DNA from: Acidobacteria bacterium 13_1_20CM_3_53_8
GTDB lineage: Bacteria > Acidobacteriota > Blastocatellia > Pyrinomonadales > Pyrinomonadaceae
Assembly: GCA_001920415.1 (NCBI GenBank)
Contig: MNJR01000099.1
Location: 23,657 to 71,281 of the forward strand
Direction of reading: 5' to 3'
Length of the DNA stretch: 47,625 nt
The position numbers and the translations under genes were made by a program. Of this stretch, positions 7,779 through 16,066 are shown piece by piece. The number at the start of each line of letters is the position of its first letter. Positions within the stretch are counted from its first letter, which is position 1. A model generated the notes under the pieces. That model was not told where the DNA came from. It saw nothing but the letters and a program-made list of their open reading frames with translations, and did no database searches.

Positions 7779-7809
7779 TTGCCTGCAACCGTGCTTTCGG
7801 GTTTATAAT
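7779..7809 (+). promoter_or_regulatory. Candidate promoter for the receptor gene
   Basis: TTGCCT (7779-7784) and TATAAT (7804-7809) with a 19-base spacer, about 95 bases before the start codon. The -10 is ideal and the spacing is long. The secA candidate promoter uses the same -35 hexamer. Confidence 0.4.
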
Positions 7810-7904
7810 CGCGCCCAAGCTCTTATTTTGAATTCTTAAAAAGAACCGAGTTTTCAGAGATTTTCACCTGCCTGCATTCCATAAAATTTCAAGGAGCAAT
7901 TAAA

Positions 7905-10826
7905 TTGAGACCAATTGCTTTATCGGTGGCCTGCTTTGCGCTCGCACTCCTTTTAACCCCAAACCTTTTCGCACAGCAGCCAGCAGCCGCGACACTGAGC
8001 GGCAGAGTCTTAGACCCGAACGGCGCAGTGATACCGGGCGCACAGGTTACGGCCACGCAAAAGGCAACTGGGGTGAAGCGCGAAACTACGACTAACGACG
8101 AGGGAGTGTTCGTAATCCCGAATCTGCCCGTAGGAGGGTATGAAGTGGTAGCACAGGCAACGAACTTTAAGACAAAGGTCATTGCCGTTACTCTTCAAGT
8201 CGGACAAACCATGACGCTTGATATGAAGCTAGATATAGCGTCCTTTATTATTGTTGACAACTTTGGCGATGAATTGCTTGATCTTATTAACAACAGCACG
8301 TCTGTGGTTGACAGCGTGATTAATCACCAAGAAGTTGAGAACCTGCCGCTCAACGGTCGCAATTTTCTGGAACTCGCGCTGCTGATTCCCGGCAACTCGC
8401 CAGCGCCGAACTTCGACCCGACGAAGACCAACACGGTCGTTATCTCTTCTGCTGGACAGTTGGGGCGAGGTGGAAACGTGACCGTTGACGGCGCTGATGA
8501 TAACGATGATGTTGTTGGCGGCGCAGTGCAGAACATCTCGCAGGAAGCAGTTCAAGAGTTTCAGATTGCGACCAATCGTTTCTCAGCGCAGTTGGGGCGC
8601 TCCGGTTCTTCAGTCGTCAACATAGTCACCAAGTCAGGCACGAATGAGTTTCATGGCTCAGGCTCATTCTATTTCCGCAATAGAAGCTTGCAAGGACTAC
8701 CGGCCACTTTTGACAGAAGCCTTAGTCAAACGCCGCCTTTTGACCGCGAGCAGTACGCATTTGCGTTGGGTGGGCCAATCAAGAGGAACAAGGCATTCTT
8801 CTTCGGTTCGTTCGAGTATCGTAATCAAGACGGCGCCGTGCTGGCAGGCGCGCGCAATCTGGCATCGCGCTCGATCACAAGAAGCTTCGCGCCCGCTCCG
8901 CTCAACGACCTGCTCACTACCAACCGCATTGATTGGAATCCTAATGGTAATGGCCATCTACATTTTCGCTATTCACTCGAACGCGAGGACGACGTTGCTG
9001 CGAGCACGTTGATTCGTTCAATCGGCTCGGCATCGCAACGCCAATCGAGCCGCAATAACACGCAATCTTTTCTGGCGAACTATACGCAGCCCGTCACCGT
9101 TGGGCCTCAGCTAACTTTCCCAAGTCTTCAAGACGGCGCATCGTTCCGCGTGCCGCAGCAGACACGCCAGCGCAGGCTTCAGTTCACAGACAACTTCACG
9201 ACTGTTAGAGGCAACCATACATTGAATTTCGGCGGCGAGGTTCAGCGCGTGAATTCCGACTTCAATCTGGGAGTCTTTCAGCAAGGGCGCATAGAATTCA
9301 TAGAAGATTTTCCAGACTTCGACCGCAACGGCGACGGGCGCGTTGATGACAACGACCTTCTGTTCGCAGTCACTTTGCGCAGCGCTTTCCCAGACCGCCC
9401 GCTCATCATCCCTGACGCCAACAATACTTACTTCGCCACATTCATTCAAGACGACTGGCGCGCAACACCGCGCTTAACATTGAATCTGGGCTTGCGTTAC
9501 GAGTTAGACACAGACGTTAAGAACGTCAGCCGCATTGATGAAATCAACCCGCTAGTAGCGCCTTTCCTTCACGGCGCTAGGGGAAGAGACACGAACAATT
9601 TCGGGCCGCGCGTCGGGTTTAACTATGCAACGAATGACGGGCGCACGAGCATTCATGGCGGTTATGGAATCTATTACGACCGCGTGACGCTTGAGATTCA
9701 ATCGCTGGAGCGCGGCCTTGACGGTCGTGCGCTTCCCGTTGAAGTCCGAGCAGGAAACGTCTTCTTCATACAGCCGCAATGTCTCTTCAATCCAGCGTGC
9801 GGAACGTTCCCGCCGCCAGCGCCTACGCTTGCGAACCCGTTCACTGGCTTCATACTGCCCGGCGCAGGAGCAGGCGGCATCAACATCATCGCCAACGACC
9901 TGCAAAATCCTATGATTCAGCAAATGAACTTAGGAATTCAGCGAGAGATTTCGGGCAATTACGTTTTTCGGGCAGATTACCTGCACAACTACGGCACGCA
10001 TTTCATCATTGGCCGCACCATTGGCAGCGTCTTCAATCCTGTGGTCGGCGGCCCAGACCTTGTGAAGAATATTGAATCGAGCGTGAAGACGAAGTATGAC
10101 GGATTACTGTTAAGTTTCGAGCGACGCTTCGCACACGGGCTTCAGTTCCGAGCCTCTTATACTTTGTCGAAAGCTTTCAACTACGCGAACGACGATCAGA
10201 TTCCATTCTCGAATGGGCCAATTGATCCGAACAATCTTCGATTAGAGTATGGGCCAACGCCGAACGACCAACGCCACCGCTTCACATTTTCAGGAGTCTT
10301 CGATCTTCCAAAAGGTTTCGTCCTCGCTCCAATCTTCACGCTTGCTTCCGGCGTGCCTATGGACATTCTCCTTCCCGATGGAAGTTCGCGCATCCCTTCT
10401 TTACAGCGCAACGCCGGAGGCCGTCTGTTCCACACGGGCGCAGAGCTTAACGCATTCATCCAGAAAGTGAACGCTGCGGGCGGTGTGAATGGTCAATTGC
10501 TGCCGCTTGTGAGCAACGATGCTAGATTCAACGATAGCTTTAACTCGCTTGACTTGAGACTGTCGCGCATCTTCAACCTTGGCGAGCGCGTGCGCGTCGA
10601 GCCGATTGCGGAAGTTTTCAATCTCTTCAACACGACGAACGTGCTGGGCGTATCGAACGTCAACTACTCAGGATTTTCTAACGTGCTTGTGCGCGACAGC
10701 AACGACCCAAGCAATCCGGGCTTTCTGCGCTCTTCCAGCTTCGGGCGACCCGTAACCACAGCGGGAGGCGTGTTCGGCTCAGGCGGCCCGCGCGCGTTCC
10801 AATTCGCGGCGCGTGTCATCTTCTAA
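7905..10826 (+). CDS. Oar-like TonB-dependent outer-membrane receptor
   Basis: A 973-residue outer-membrane protein. Signal peptide at residues 1-24 (LLTPNLFAQQ); carboxypeptidase-regulatory-like beta domain at about 28-105 (SGRVLDPNGAVIPGAQVTAT); plug domain containing VENLPLNGRNFLELALLIPG; then a large barrel with many aromatic strands, ending in phenylalanine (FAARVIF) as required for BAM insertion. This architecture is common in Acidobacteriota, where such proteins are thought to import polysaccharide or peptide fragments. It is somewhat shorter than the usual 1,050-1,200 residues. TTG 7905 is chosen because AAGGAG lies about 10 bases upstream. An amino-acid permease follows after 14 bases. 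Confidence 0.9.
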   Translation: MRPIALSVACFALALLLTPNLFAQQPAAATLSGRVLDPNGAVIPGAQVTATQKATGVKRETTTNDEGVFVIPNLPVGGYEVVAQATNFKTKVIAVTLQVGQTMTLDMKLDIASFIIVDNFGDELLDLINNSTSVVDSVINHQEVENLPLNGRNFLELALLIPGNSPAPNFDPTKTNTVVISSAGQLGRGGNVTVDGADDNDDVVGGAVQNISQEAVQEFQIATNRFSAQLGRSGSSVVNIVTKSGTNEFHGSGSFYFRNRSLQGLPATFDRSLSQTPPFDREQYAFALGGPIKRNKAFFFGSFEYRNQDGAVLAGARNLASRSITRSFAPAPLNDLLTTNRIDWNPNGNGHLHFRYSLEREDDVAASTLIRSIGSASQRQSSRNNTQSFLANYTQPVTVGPQLTFPSLQDGASFRVPQQTRQRRLQFTDNFTTVRGNHTLNFGGEVQRVNSDFNLGVFQQGRIEFIEDFPDFDRNGDGRVDDNDLLFAVTLRSAFPDRPLIIPDANNTYFATFIQDDWRATPRLTLNLGLRYELDTDVKNVSRIDEINPLVAPFLHGARGRDTNNFGPRVGFNYATNDGRTSIHGGYGIYYDRVTLEIQSLERGLDGRALPVEVRAGNVFFIQPQCLFNPACGTFPPPAPTLANPFTGFILPGAGAGGINIIANDLQNPMIQQMNLGIQREISGNYVFRADYLHNYGTHFIIGRTIGSVFNPVVGGPDLVKNIESSVKTKYDGLLLSFERRFAHGLQFRASYTLSKAFNYANDDQIPFSNGPIDPNNLRLEYGPTPNDQRHRFTFSGVFDLPKGFVLAPIFTLASGVPMDILLPDGSSRIPSLQRNAGGRLFHTGAELNAFIQKVNAAGGVNGQLLPLVSNDARFNDSFNSLDLRLSRIFNLGERVRVEPIAEVFNLFNTTNVLGVSNVNYSGFSNVLVRDSNDPSNPGFLRSSSFGRPVTTAGGVFGSGGPRAFQFAARVIF

Positions 10827-10840
10827 AGAACAGAAGCCGA

Positions 10841-12190
10841 GTGAGCGAACCCATCAAACTCAAACGTCAATTGGGCGTGCGCACGGCGACCGCTATGGTC
10901 TTGGGCGAGGTCATAGCCGTTGGCATCTTCCTCACGCCCGCAGGCATGGCGAAATCTCTCGGCTCGCCTATGCTGGTGCTGATGGTCTGGCTCTTGATGG
11001 GCGCTATGGCTCTCTGCGGCGCGCTTTGTTATGGAGAACTCGCCGCGAAATTTCCTGAAGCGGGCGGCGGTTACGTTTACCTGCGTGAAGCTTACGGCGC
11101 GCCGCTAGCCTTTCTCTATGGCTGGATGGGTTTTCTGGTGATGGACCCCGGCATCACTGCGGCGCTCGCCGTTGGACTTGCTACTTACGCGGGCTACAGC
11201 CTCAATCTTTCGGCAATAGGAATTAAGATAGTAGCAATCTCATCAATCGTAATCCTCGCGGCTATGAACATTCGCGGCGTGAGATTGGGCGCGTGGATGG
11301 TGCGCTGGCTGACGATTCTAAAATTGGGATTGCTAGCTTTCGTGCTCGTCTGGGGATTCGGTTTTCAACTGGGAAGTTGGTCTAACTTCACACCGTTCAT
11401 CTCTCAACGAGCAGGCTCCGAGCCACTCATAGCTGCTCTGGCCGGAGGTATCGTCGCAGCCTTCTTCTCTTTCGGCGGGTGGTGGGACGTGAGCAAGCTA
11501 GCGGGTGAAGTGCGCGAACCTTCTCGCACATTGCCGCGCTCTCTGGTCTTAGGCGTGATGGCGGTCACGCTCGTTTACATTCTGACCAGCGCAGTCTTTA
11601 TCTACCTAGTACCCGTTGATCGTGTGACTTCGGGCGAGACATTCGCGGCTCAGGCGGGTGAAGCTCTATTCGGTCGCGTGGGAGGACAGATTTTTTCTGT
11701 GGTTGTAATCGTCGCAGTGCTAGGCAGTCTGGCAGCCATTGTCATCTCGGCCCCGCGCGTCTATTTCGCAATGGCGCGCGACCGACTCTTTTTTCAAGCC
11801 GCTGCGAAACTTCATACGCGATTCGGAACGCCCGCGCTCGCCATAGCTCTTCAAGCTGCGCTCGCATCGCTGCTGGTCGTGCTCGGCACATTCAACGACA
11901 TAATCGCCTACTTCATCTTCGTCGTAGTCGTCTTCATAGGTCTCACCGTTGCCTCGCTCTTCGTGTTACGGCGAAGAAAGCAGGGCGAAACGAAATACTT
12001 AACTCCGGGTTATCCTTTAACGCCAATTATCTTCCTGCTGCTGACCGTTCTTCTTCTGGTTCTGCTCGGCGGTCATAATCCAACGCAGGCGCTTCGAGGC
12101 GTCCTGGTAGTTGCTGCCGGATTGCCAGTCTATTACCTGCTCTTCCGTCGCACATCTCGAACTGCGCGACCATCCGACGGCGGAAATTAA
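10841..12190 (+). CDS. APC-superfamily amino-acid permease
   Basis: A 449-residue inner-membrane transporter with about 12 hydrophobic segments. The first helix carries GEVIAVGIFLTP, the unwound substrate-binding region typical of the APC/LAT family (usually GxGIF). The GALCYGELAAKFPEAGGGYVY stretch is the family signature after helix 2. It probably takes up neutral or cationic amino acids by proton symport or exchange; the substrate cannot be told. GTG 10841 lies only 14 bases after the receptor stop, so the two may be co-transcribed: outer-membrane uptake plus inner-membrane transport. Its stop overlaps that of the convergent LTxxQ gene by 4 bases. Confidence 0.9.
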   Translation: MSEPIKLKRQLGVRTATAMVLGEVIAVGIFLTPAGMAKSLGSPMLVLMVWLLMGAMALCGALCYGELAAKFPEAGGGYVYLREAYGAPLAFLYGWMGFLVMDPGITAALAVGLATYAGYSLNLSAIGIKIVAISSIVILAAMNIRGVRLGAWMVRWLTILKLGLLAFVLVWGFGFQLGSWSNFTPFISQRAGSEPLIAALAGGIVAAFFSFGGWWDVSKLAGEVREPSRTLPRSLVLGVMAVTLVYILTSAVFIYLVPVDRVTSGETFAAQAGEALFGRVGGQIFSVVVIVAVLGSLAAIVISAPRVYFAMARDRLFFQAAAKLHTRFGTPALAIALQAALASLLVVLGTFNDIIAYFIFVVVVFIGLTVASLFVLRRRKQGETKYLTPGYPLTPIIFLLLTVLLLVLLGGHNPTQALRGVLVVAAGLPVYYLLFRRTSRTARPSDGGN

Positions 12191-12708
12191 TTATCAGGTG
12201 GCGGAGGTGGCGGAGGCGGTTCGTCGCCGGGGCCACAGGGATGTGGGCCACCGCGCCTGTGTCGCTCGTCGGCCTCTGTGCGCTGCTCAGGCGTGAGCAC
12301 CGTGTAGATTTTCGATTTGACTCGCTCTTGCTCGACTATCAAATCCGCAACCGTCTGCGCCTGCTGGTTTGCTAGAGCGCGAACCTGCGTTTCGTCGAAC
12401 TGTCCATTGGCCGTCACCGCGTCCATCTGTTTGTGCGCATCGTCCAACTTACGCATGAGAGCATCAACAACGGGACGCTCAATATCCAGGATTGATTTAA
12501 TCTGCGCCTCTTGTGCGTCGGAAAGGTTAAGGTCGTGCGCAAGATGCTCAATGCGCGGGAGGGCAAAGGGCGGCGGAGGCGGCGGAGGCCGACGCTCTCC
12601 CTGCTGCGCTGCATTAGCGCCTTGCTGTCTGTTTTGAGCTTCTGTAAAAAGCGCCAGCCCCACGACCAGCGCGGCTATGCTCAAAATGATTGCTATGCGA
12701 TCTCTCAT
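12187..12708 (-). CDS. Periplasmic Spy/CpxP-family (LTxxQ) protein
   Basis: A 173-residue exported protein. Signal peptide at 1-24 (IILSIAALVVGLALFTEAQ), a poly-proline stretch (seven Pro), then the helical Spy/CpxP body with the two family repeats: LNLSDAQEAQIKSI (LTxxQ-like) and LTPEQRTEADERHRR. A second run of eight prolines ends the protein. In enterobacteria such proteins are ATP-independent chaperones, and CpxP represses the CpxA kinase. Here it is divergent from a CpxR/CpxA-like pair, with CpxR-type boxes between them, so a feedback-inhibitor role is likely. The paired poly-proline ends are unusual. Confidence 0.8.
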   Translation of the reverse strand: MRDRIAIILSIAALVVGLALFTEAQNRQQGANAAQQGERRPPPPPPPFALPRIEHLAHDLNLSDAQEAQIKSILDIERPVVDALMRKLDDAHKQMDAVTANGQFDETQVRALANQQAQTVADLIVEQERVKSKIYTVLTPEQRTEADERHRRGGPHPCGPGDEPPPPPPPPDN

Positions 12709-12767
12709 CGTTCGGTCTCTCCTCTCTTTGATTCAGCTAAATCGAAGCACGCGAGATATGGACTATT

Positions 12768-12834
12768 CACGAAGCCACACGAAGCTACACGAAACTGCCT
12801 GAAATTTCTTCGTGTCGCTTCGTGTGGCTTCGTG
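12768..12834. repeat. Hairpin with 10-base units (cgaagccaca)
   Basis: The arms at 12768-12793 and 12809-12834 are complementary at 25 of 26 positions around a 15-base loop. Each arm contains the unit cacgaagc repeated at a 10-base period. It lies in the leader or promoter region of the LTxxQ gene. Confidence 0.85.
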
Positions 12835-12949
12835 GAGCATCTTCTTTTCGTCTCTCCCTGATACTGTTGAATTCAATTTAGCCTGGGCTAATTCGCCCGG
12901 CTACCGATTCTGTTACGCAAACTTATACGCTCTTTAGAAATCCAGTGAC

Positions 12950-13018
12950 GTAAAGAGTTGGTTATATTCATGTAAAGAAATGTAAGCCAGAGTATTCCGG
13001 GCGTTTACATTTCTTTAC
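12950..13018. promoter_or_regulatory. CpxR-type boxes (GTAAA-N5-GTAAA), inverted pair
   Basis: GTAAAGAAATGTAAG at 12972-12986 and its mirror TTTACATTTCTTTAC at 13004-13018 match the CpxR consensus GTAAA-N5-GTAAA; the second is a perfect match on the minus strand. A single GTAAA lies at 12950. The second site is centred about 43 bases upstream of the start site expected from TACAAT 13042-13047, the usual place for an activator. This predicts autoregulation of cpxR and control of the divergent LTxxQ gene. Confidence 0.7.
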
Positions 13019-13062
13019 GAACAGCCGCGTCGCTTTTGGAATACAATGGAGTGCGGTGAATC

Positions 13063-13770
13063 GTGATAGATAGAATACTTGTCATTGACGACGACGTTGC
13101 GCTCTGCGAATTGGTGACGGAATACCTTACGCCTCTGGGCTTCGGTGTGGAATCCGTTCACGATGGCGAACGTGGTGCTGAACGAGCGCTTCATGGCGAG
13201 CATTCTATAGTCGTGCTGGACGTGATGCTGCCCGGCGCGAACGGCTTCGAGGTCTTGCGTCGAATTCGTTCATCATCACGCATTCCCGTTCTGATGCTCA
13301 CAGCGCGCGGCGACGACGTTGACCGCATAGTAGGTCTTGAGATAGGCGCGGACGATTACCTTCCAAAACCTTTCAACCCGCGCGAACTGGCCGCGCGCAT
13401 ACGCGCAATACTGCGCCGCGCCAGACCCGAAGAGACTGCTGAGAGCGCGCCGCGTAAAACTCTCTCGGTCGGAGATGTTGAGATTGACATAGGCACGCGC
13501 GTGGTGCGGCGCGATGGCGACGTGGTGGAGTTGACGGCGGTCGAGTACGACCTTCTGGAAAAACTGCTTCGCTCGGCAGGGCAAGTCATCAAGCGTGAAG
13601 AGCTTGCCAGAGACGTGCTAGGCCGCAGTCTCTCGCCCTTCGACCGCAGCCTTGACATGCACGTCAGCAACCTTCGCAAGAAACTCGGCCATCAGGTTCA
13701 AGGCATCGAACGCATCAAGACTGTGCGCGGCGTCGGGTACATCTATACGACAGTGACAAGTGACAAGTGA
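13063..13770 (+). CDS. cpxR: OmpR-family response regulator, CpxR-like
   Basis: A 235-residue DNA-binding response regulator. The receiver domain (residues 3-115) has acidic pocket DDD at 9-11, phosphoacceptor D53 (VLDVMLPG), T (MLTARGDD) and K (LPKPFNPREL). The C-terminal winged helix (about 135-230) has VELTAVEYDLLEKLLRSAG, RSLSPFDRSLDMHVSNLRKKLG and the final VRGVGYIY wing. It should bind the GTAAA boxes just upstream. The start is GTG 13063. The last codons and stop (TSDK) are read from a gtgacaa repeat array, the same ending as the unrelated regulator at 45760. The symbol is given on sequence plus context. Confidence 0.85.
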   Translation: MIDRILVIDDDVALCELVTEYLTPLGFGVESVHDGERGAERALHGEHSIVVLDVMLPGANGFEVLRRIRSSSRIPVLMLTARGDDVDRIVGLEIGADDYLPKPFNPRELAARIRAILRRARPEETAESAPRKTLSVGDVEIDIGTRVVRRDGDVVELTAVEYDLLEKLLRSAGQVIKREELARDVLGRSLSPFDRSLDMHVSNLRKKLGHQVQGIERIKTVRGVGYIYTTVTSDK

Positions 13771-13905
13771 CGAGAAGGATTTTTAATTTTTCATTCTCTA
13801 TTTTAATAAAGGAGCGAGAGAGCTTCTACTTAAACTGAAAACTAATATTGAATTAAAGATTAAAAATTCTCTCTTGCTCGTCACCTGTCACTTGTCACTC
13901 GTCAC
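13753..13905. repeat. Compound heptamer hairpin, unit gtgacaa, inside the cpxRA operon
   Basis: The 5' arm is gtgacaa gtgacaa gtgacga (13753-13773), which overlaps the cpxR stop. The 3' arm is tcgtcac ctgtcac ttgtcac tcgtcac (13878-13905), 11 bases before the kinase ATG. A second nested stem lies inside (ggatttttaattttt with ttaaagattaaaaattc). It could reduce kinase expression relative to the regulator. Confidence 0.85.
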
Positions 13906-13915
13906 TGCTTTTCAT

Positions 13916-15340
13916 ATGCGTAGTCTTTTTCTAAAAATCTTCCTGTGGTTCTGGTTGGCTATGGTGTTGGTCAATGTGGCGACGTTTGTGGCTCTTGAGT
14001 TGACAAGACCAGATTCGTTCGGGCCTCCGATGCGCGGACCCAGAGACATGGTGCTGGCGAGTTTTGCAGTGTCGGCTGCTGAAACCTACGAGCGCGACGG
14101 CGGGGAAGCGTTGGCGTCTTACGTTGAGCAGATGGATAGGGCGTCGGGCATAAGGGGCACGCTGCTCAACAGTCGGGGCGCGGAAGTTTCTGGGAGAGCC
14201 GTGCCGTACGAGATTCAGGAGTTGGGCCAAAGAGCTATTGAAACGGGTCTGGCAGAGGGACGCGCTACGCGCTTCGGCCCGTTGGAAGCTCGTCCAGTTC
14301 AAACTTCGACGGGTAATCGCTACGTGATGGTCGCGCGCATGCCGCCGGGATTTATGCCTCCAGCCTTGCGCGAACAAATCTTCCGGCTGTGCGCCATATT
14401 GCTGATAGGCGGAACGCTCTGCTATCTGCTCGCGCGTTATCTAACCGCTCCTGTGGCGAACCTTCGCGCGGCCACTCAAGCTTTGTCGAAAGGGAATCTG
14501 TCGGCGCGCGTGAGTCCCATGATGGGCAAGCGCCGCGACGAGCTTGCGACCCTTGGCGCGGACTTCGACGTGATGGCCGAGCGTATTGAATCGCTGGTCA
14601 GTGCGCAGCGACGACTTCTAGGCGACATCTCGCACGAGTTGCGTTCGCCGCTCGCGCGCTTGAGCGTTGCGCTTGAGCTTGCACGCCAGCGAGCAGGGAA
14701 TGATGCGACCGCCTCGCTAGACCGAATTGAGCGCGAGGCTGAGAGCCTGAACGAAATGATAGGCCAACTGCTAACTATCACTCGACTGGAAGGCGGCGCG
14801 GGCGAGTTGAGGCGGAGCGAAGTTGATCTTGAAAGATTGGTGCGCGAAGTTGCAGACGACGCAGACTTCGAGGCGCAAAGCAGAAATCGTGCAGTGCGCG
14901 TCAACGAGTGCAGCGCCTACGCTGTGGTTACAGGCGACGAGAAGTTGCTGCGCAGCGCCGTAGAGAACGTAGTGCGCAACGCCGTGCGACACACTGCCGC
15001 AGGGACGGAAGTCGAGATTAATCTCCAGTGCGAGCAAAATGGTGACGAGCCTCACGCCGAAATCAGCGTGCGCGATCACGGAATGGGAGTGCCCGCCAGT
15101 GCGCTCACGGAAATTTTCAGACCCTTCTATCGCGTGGGGGAAGCACGCGACCGTCAGACTGGCGGCGCAGGATTAGGTCTTGCGATTACGGCGCGAGCAA
15201 TACGCCTGCACGGCGGCACTGTGATAGCCACGAACGCGCCGAGCGGCGGACTCGCAGTCAATATGAGAATCCCTATTTCACGCGATGGCTGTGAGGACGA
15301 TCCACTAAATCACACGAAGGGAACAAATCATTTCGTGTGA
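13916..15340 (+). CDS. cpxA: Sensor histidine kinase, CpxA-like
   Basis: A 474-residue membrane kinase. TM1 at about 6-29; a periplasmic region of about 130 residues; TM2 around FRLCAILLIGGTLCYLLARYL; HAMP (LTAPVANLRAATQALSKGNL); HisKA with H240 in DISHELRSPLARL; and an HATPase domain with ENVVRNAVRHT (N box), DHGMGVP (G1) and GGAGLGLAI (G2). It should phosphorylate the CpxR-like protein in response to envelope damage, probably damped by the LTxxQ protein. ATG 13916 is chosen; upstream in-frame codons are repeat DNA. The C-terminus (NHTKGTNHFV) is encoded in a perfect 19-bp hairpin. Confidence 0.85.
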   Translation: MRSLFLKIFLWFWLAMVLVNVATFVALELTRPDSFGPPMRGPRDMVLASFAVSAAETYERDGGEALASYVEQMDRASGIRGTLLNSRGAEVSGRAVPYEIQELGQRAIETGLAEGRATRFGPLEARPVQTSTGNRYVMVARMPPGFMPPALREQIFRLCAILLIGGTLCYLLARYLTAPVANLRAATQALSKGNLSARVSPMMGKRRDELATLGADFDVMAERIESLVSAQRRLLGDISHELRSPLARLSVALELARQRAGNDATASLDRIEREAESLNEMIGQLLTITRLEGGAGELRRSEVDLERLVREVADDADFEAQSRNRAVRVNECSAYAVVTGDEKLLRSAVENVVRNAVRHTAAGTEVEINLQCEQNGDEPHAEISVRDHGMGVPASALTEIFRPFYRVGEARDRQTGGAGLGLAITARAIRLHGGTVIATNAPSGGLAVNMRIPISRDGCEDDPLNHTKGTNHFV

Positions 15341-15350
15341 TTTAGTGGAT
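15300..15350. terminator. Perfect 19-bp hairpin at the end of cpxA
   Basis: The arms at 15300-15318 and 15332-15350 are exact complements (atccactaaatcacacgaa) with a 13-base loop. It spans the cpxA stop and lies between convergent genes. There is no strong U-tract, so it may be a repeat-type end element rather than a classical terminator. Confidence 0.7.
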
Positions 15351-15397
15351 AACTTTTGGCTTCAATCTTCTGAACGCTTATATCGAACTCGCGTTAA

Positions 15398-16066
15398 CTA
15401 CTCCGCCGCAATCTGAGTCTCGTTTGCAGTCGCATACTTACGCGCAGCGCTTCGAGTGACGAGTGTTGGCGTTTTAACCTGTGTGCTCTTTGATTCTTCG
15501 TCGCGCTTGGTGTCTGTGGCTGCGGCGAGTTGAGTCATGCGGCAACTGCCGTCGAAGATTGCGCCCTGCTCAATCACAAGCGCGGGCGTTTGTATATTTC
15601 CCTTAACTTTAGCTGCGCGCCCAAACTCAACACGCTCGGTTGCGACGATGTCGCCGTTAATCGTGCCGTTAATCTTAGCCACGCCGACCTCTATGCTTGC
15701 GTCAACCTGCCCGCCGGAGCTAACAATCAGCGTGCCTTTGTCCGAAGTGATGCGCCCCGAAAGATGGCCGTCCACCCTTAACATCTCTTTGAAAATCAGG
15801 TCGCCGTTGAGCATCGTGCCGCTGCCGACGAACCCGCTCACGTTCCCCTCTTTGATGTCGCGCGCGAGCGCTTCCGTTTCAGAGACTGCGCGAGGTGAAG
15901 CAGGCGTGCGCTCAATGGGCGCTTGTGCCTGAGAGTCTGCGGTCTGTGAAGGCGTTGCGTTTGAAGCGTAAGTGCTGAGCGCGCCTTCGTCCTGCGTGCG
16001 GTTAACTGCTCTCTCCTTATCTTCCGTGCGCTCCGCAGCGTTTGCGTTCTTTCCCATTCTGAACAT
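15398..16066 (-). CDS. Bactofilin (polymer-forming cytoskeletal protein)
   Basis: 222 residues from ATG 16066, which has GGAGG 8 bases upstream; the longer frame to 16144 has no such site. The N-terminal 100 residues are hydrophilic and disordered. The core (about 85-190) is the bactofilin beta-helix, with short repeating strands: GTMLNGDLIFKEMLRVDGHL, GTLIVSSGGQVDASIEV and AKVKGNIQTPALVIEQGAIF. Bactofilins self-assemble without nucleotides into membrane-bound filaments that position cell-wall enzymes. The tail is charged. It converges on cpxA and has no operon partner in the window. Confidence 0.9.
   Translation of the reverse strand: MFRMGKNANAAERTEDKERAVNRTQDEGALSTYASNATPSQTADSQAQAPIERTPASPRAVSETEALARDIKEGNVSGFVGSGTMLNGDLIFKEMLRVDGHLSGRITSDKGTLIVSSGGQVDASIEVGVAKINGTINGDIVATERVEFGRAAKVKGNIQTPALVIEQGAIFDGSCRMTQLAAATDTKRDEESKSTQVKTPTLVTRSAARKYATANETQIAAE

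Larger units (their letters stand above)
7550..7904. other. Divergent intergenic region upstream of the TonB receptor
   Basis: 355 bases without a gene. It contains a one-armed heptamer array (7710-7744), a candidate promoter (7779-7809) and an A/T-rich leader before the TTG start. Nothing else was recognised. Confidence 0.5.
12709..13062. other. Divergent regulatory region of the Cpx-like module
   Basis: 354 bases between the LTxxQ gene and cpxR. It contains a 10-mer hairpin (12768-12834), a small TAGCC/GGCTA hairpin (12879-12903), three GTAAA-type sites (12950-13018) and TACAAT at 13042-13047, which could be the cpxR -10. Confidence 0.7.
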
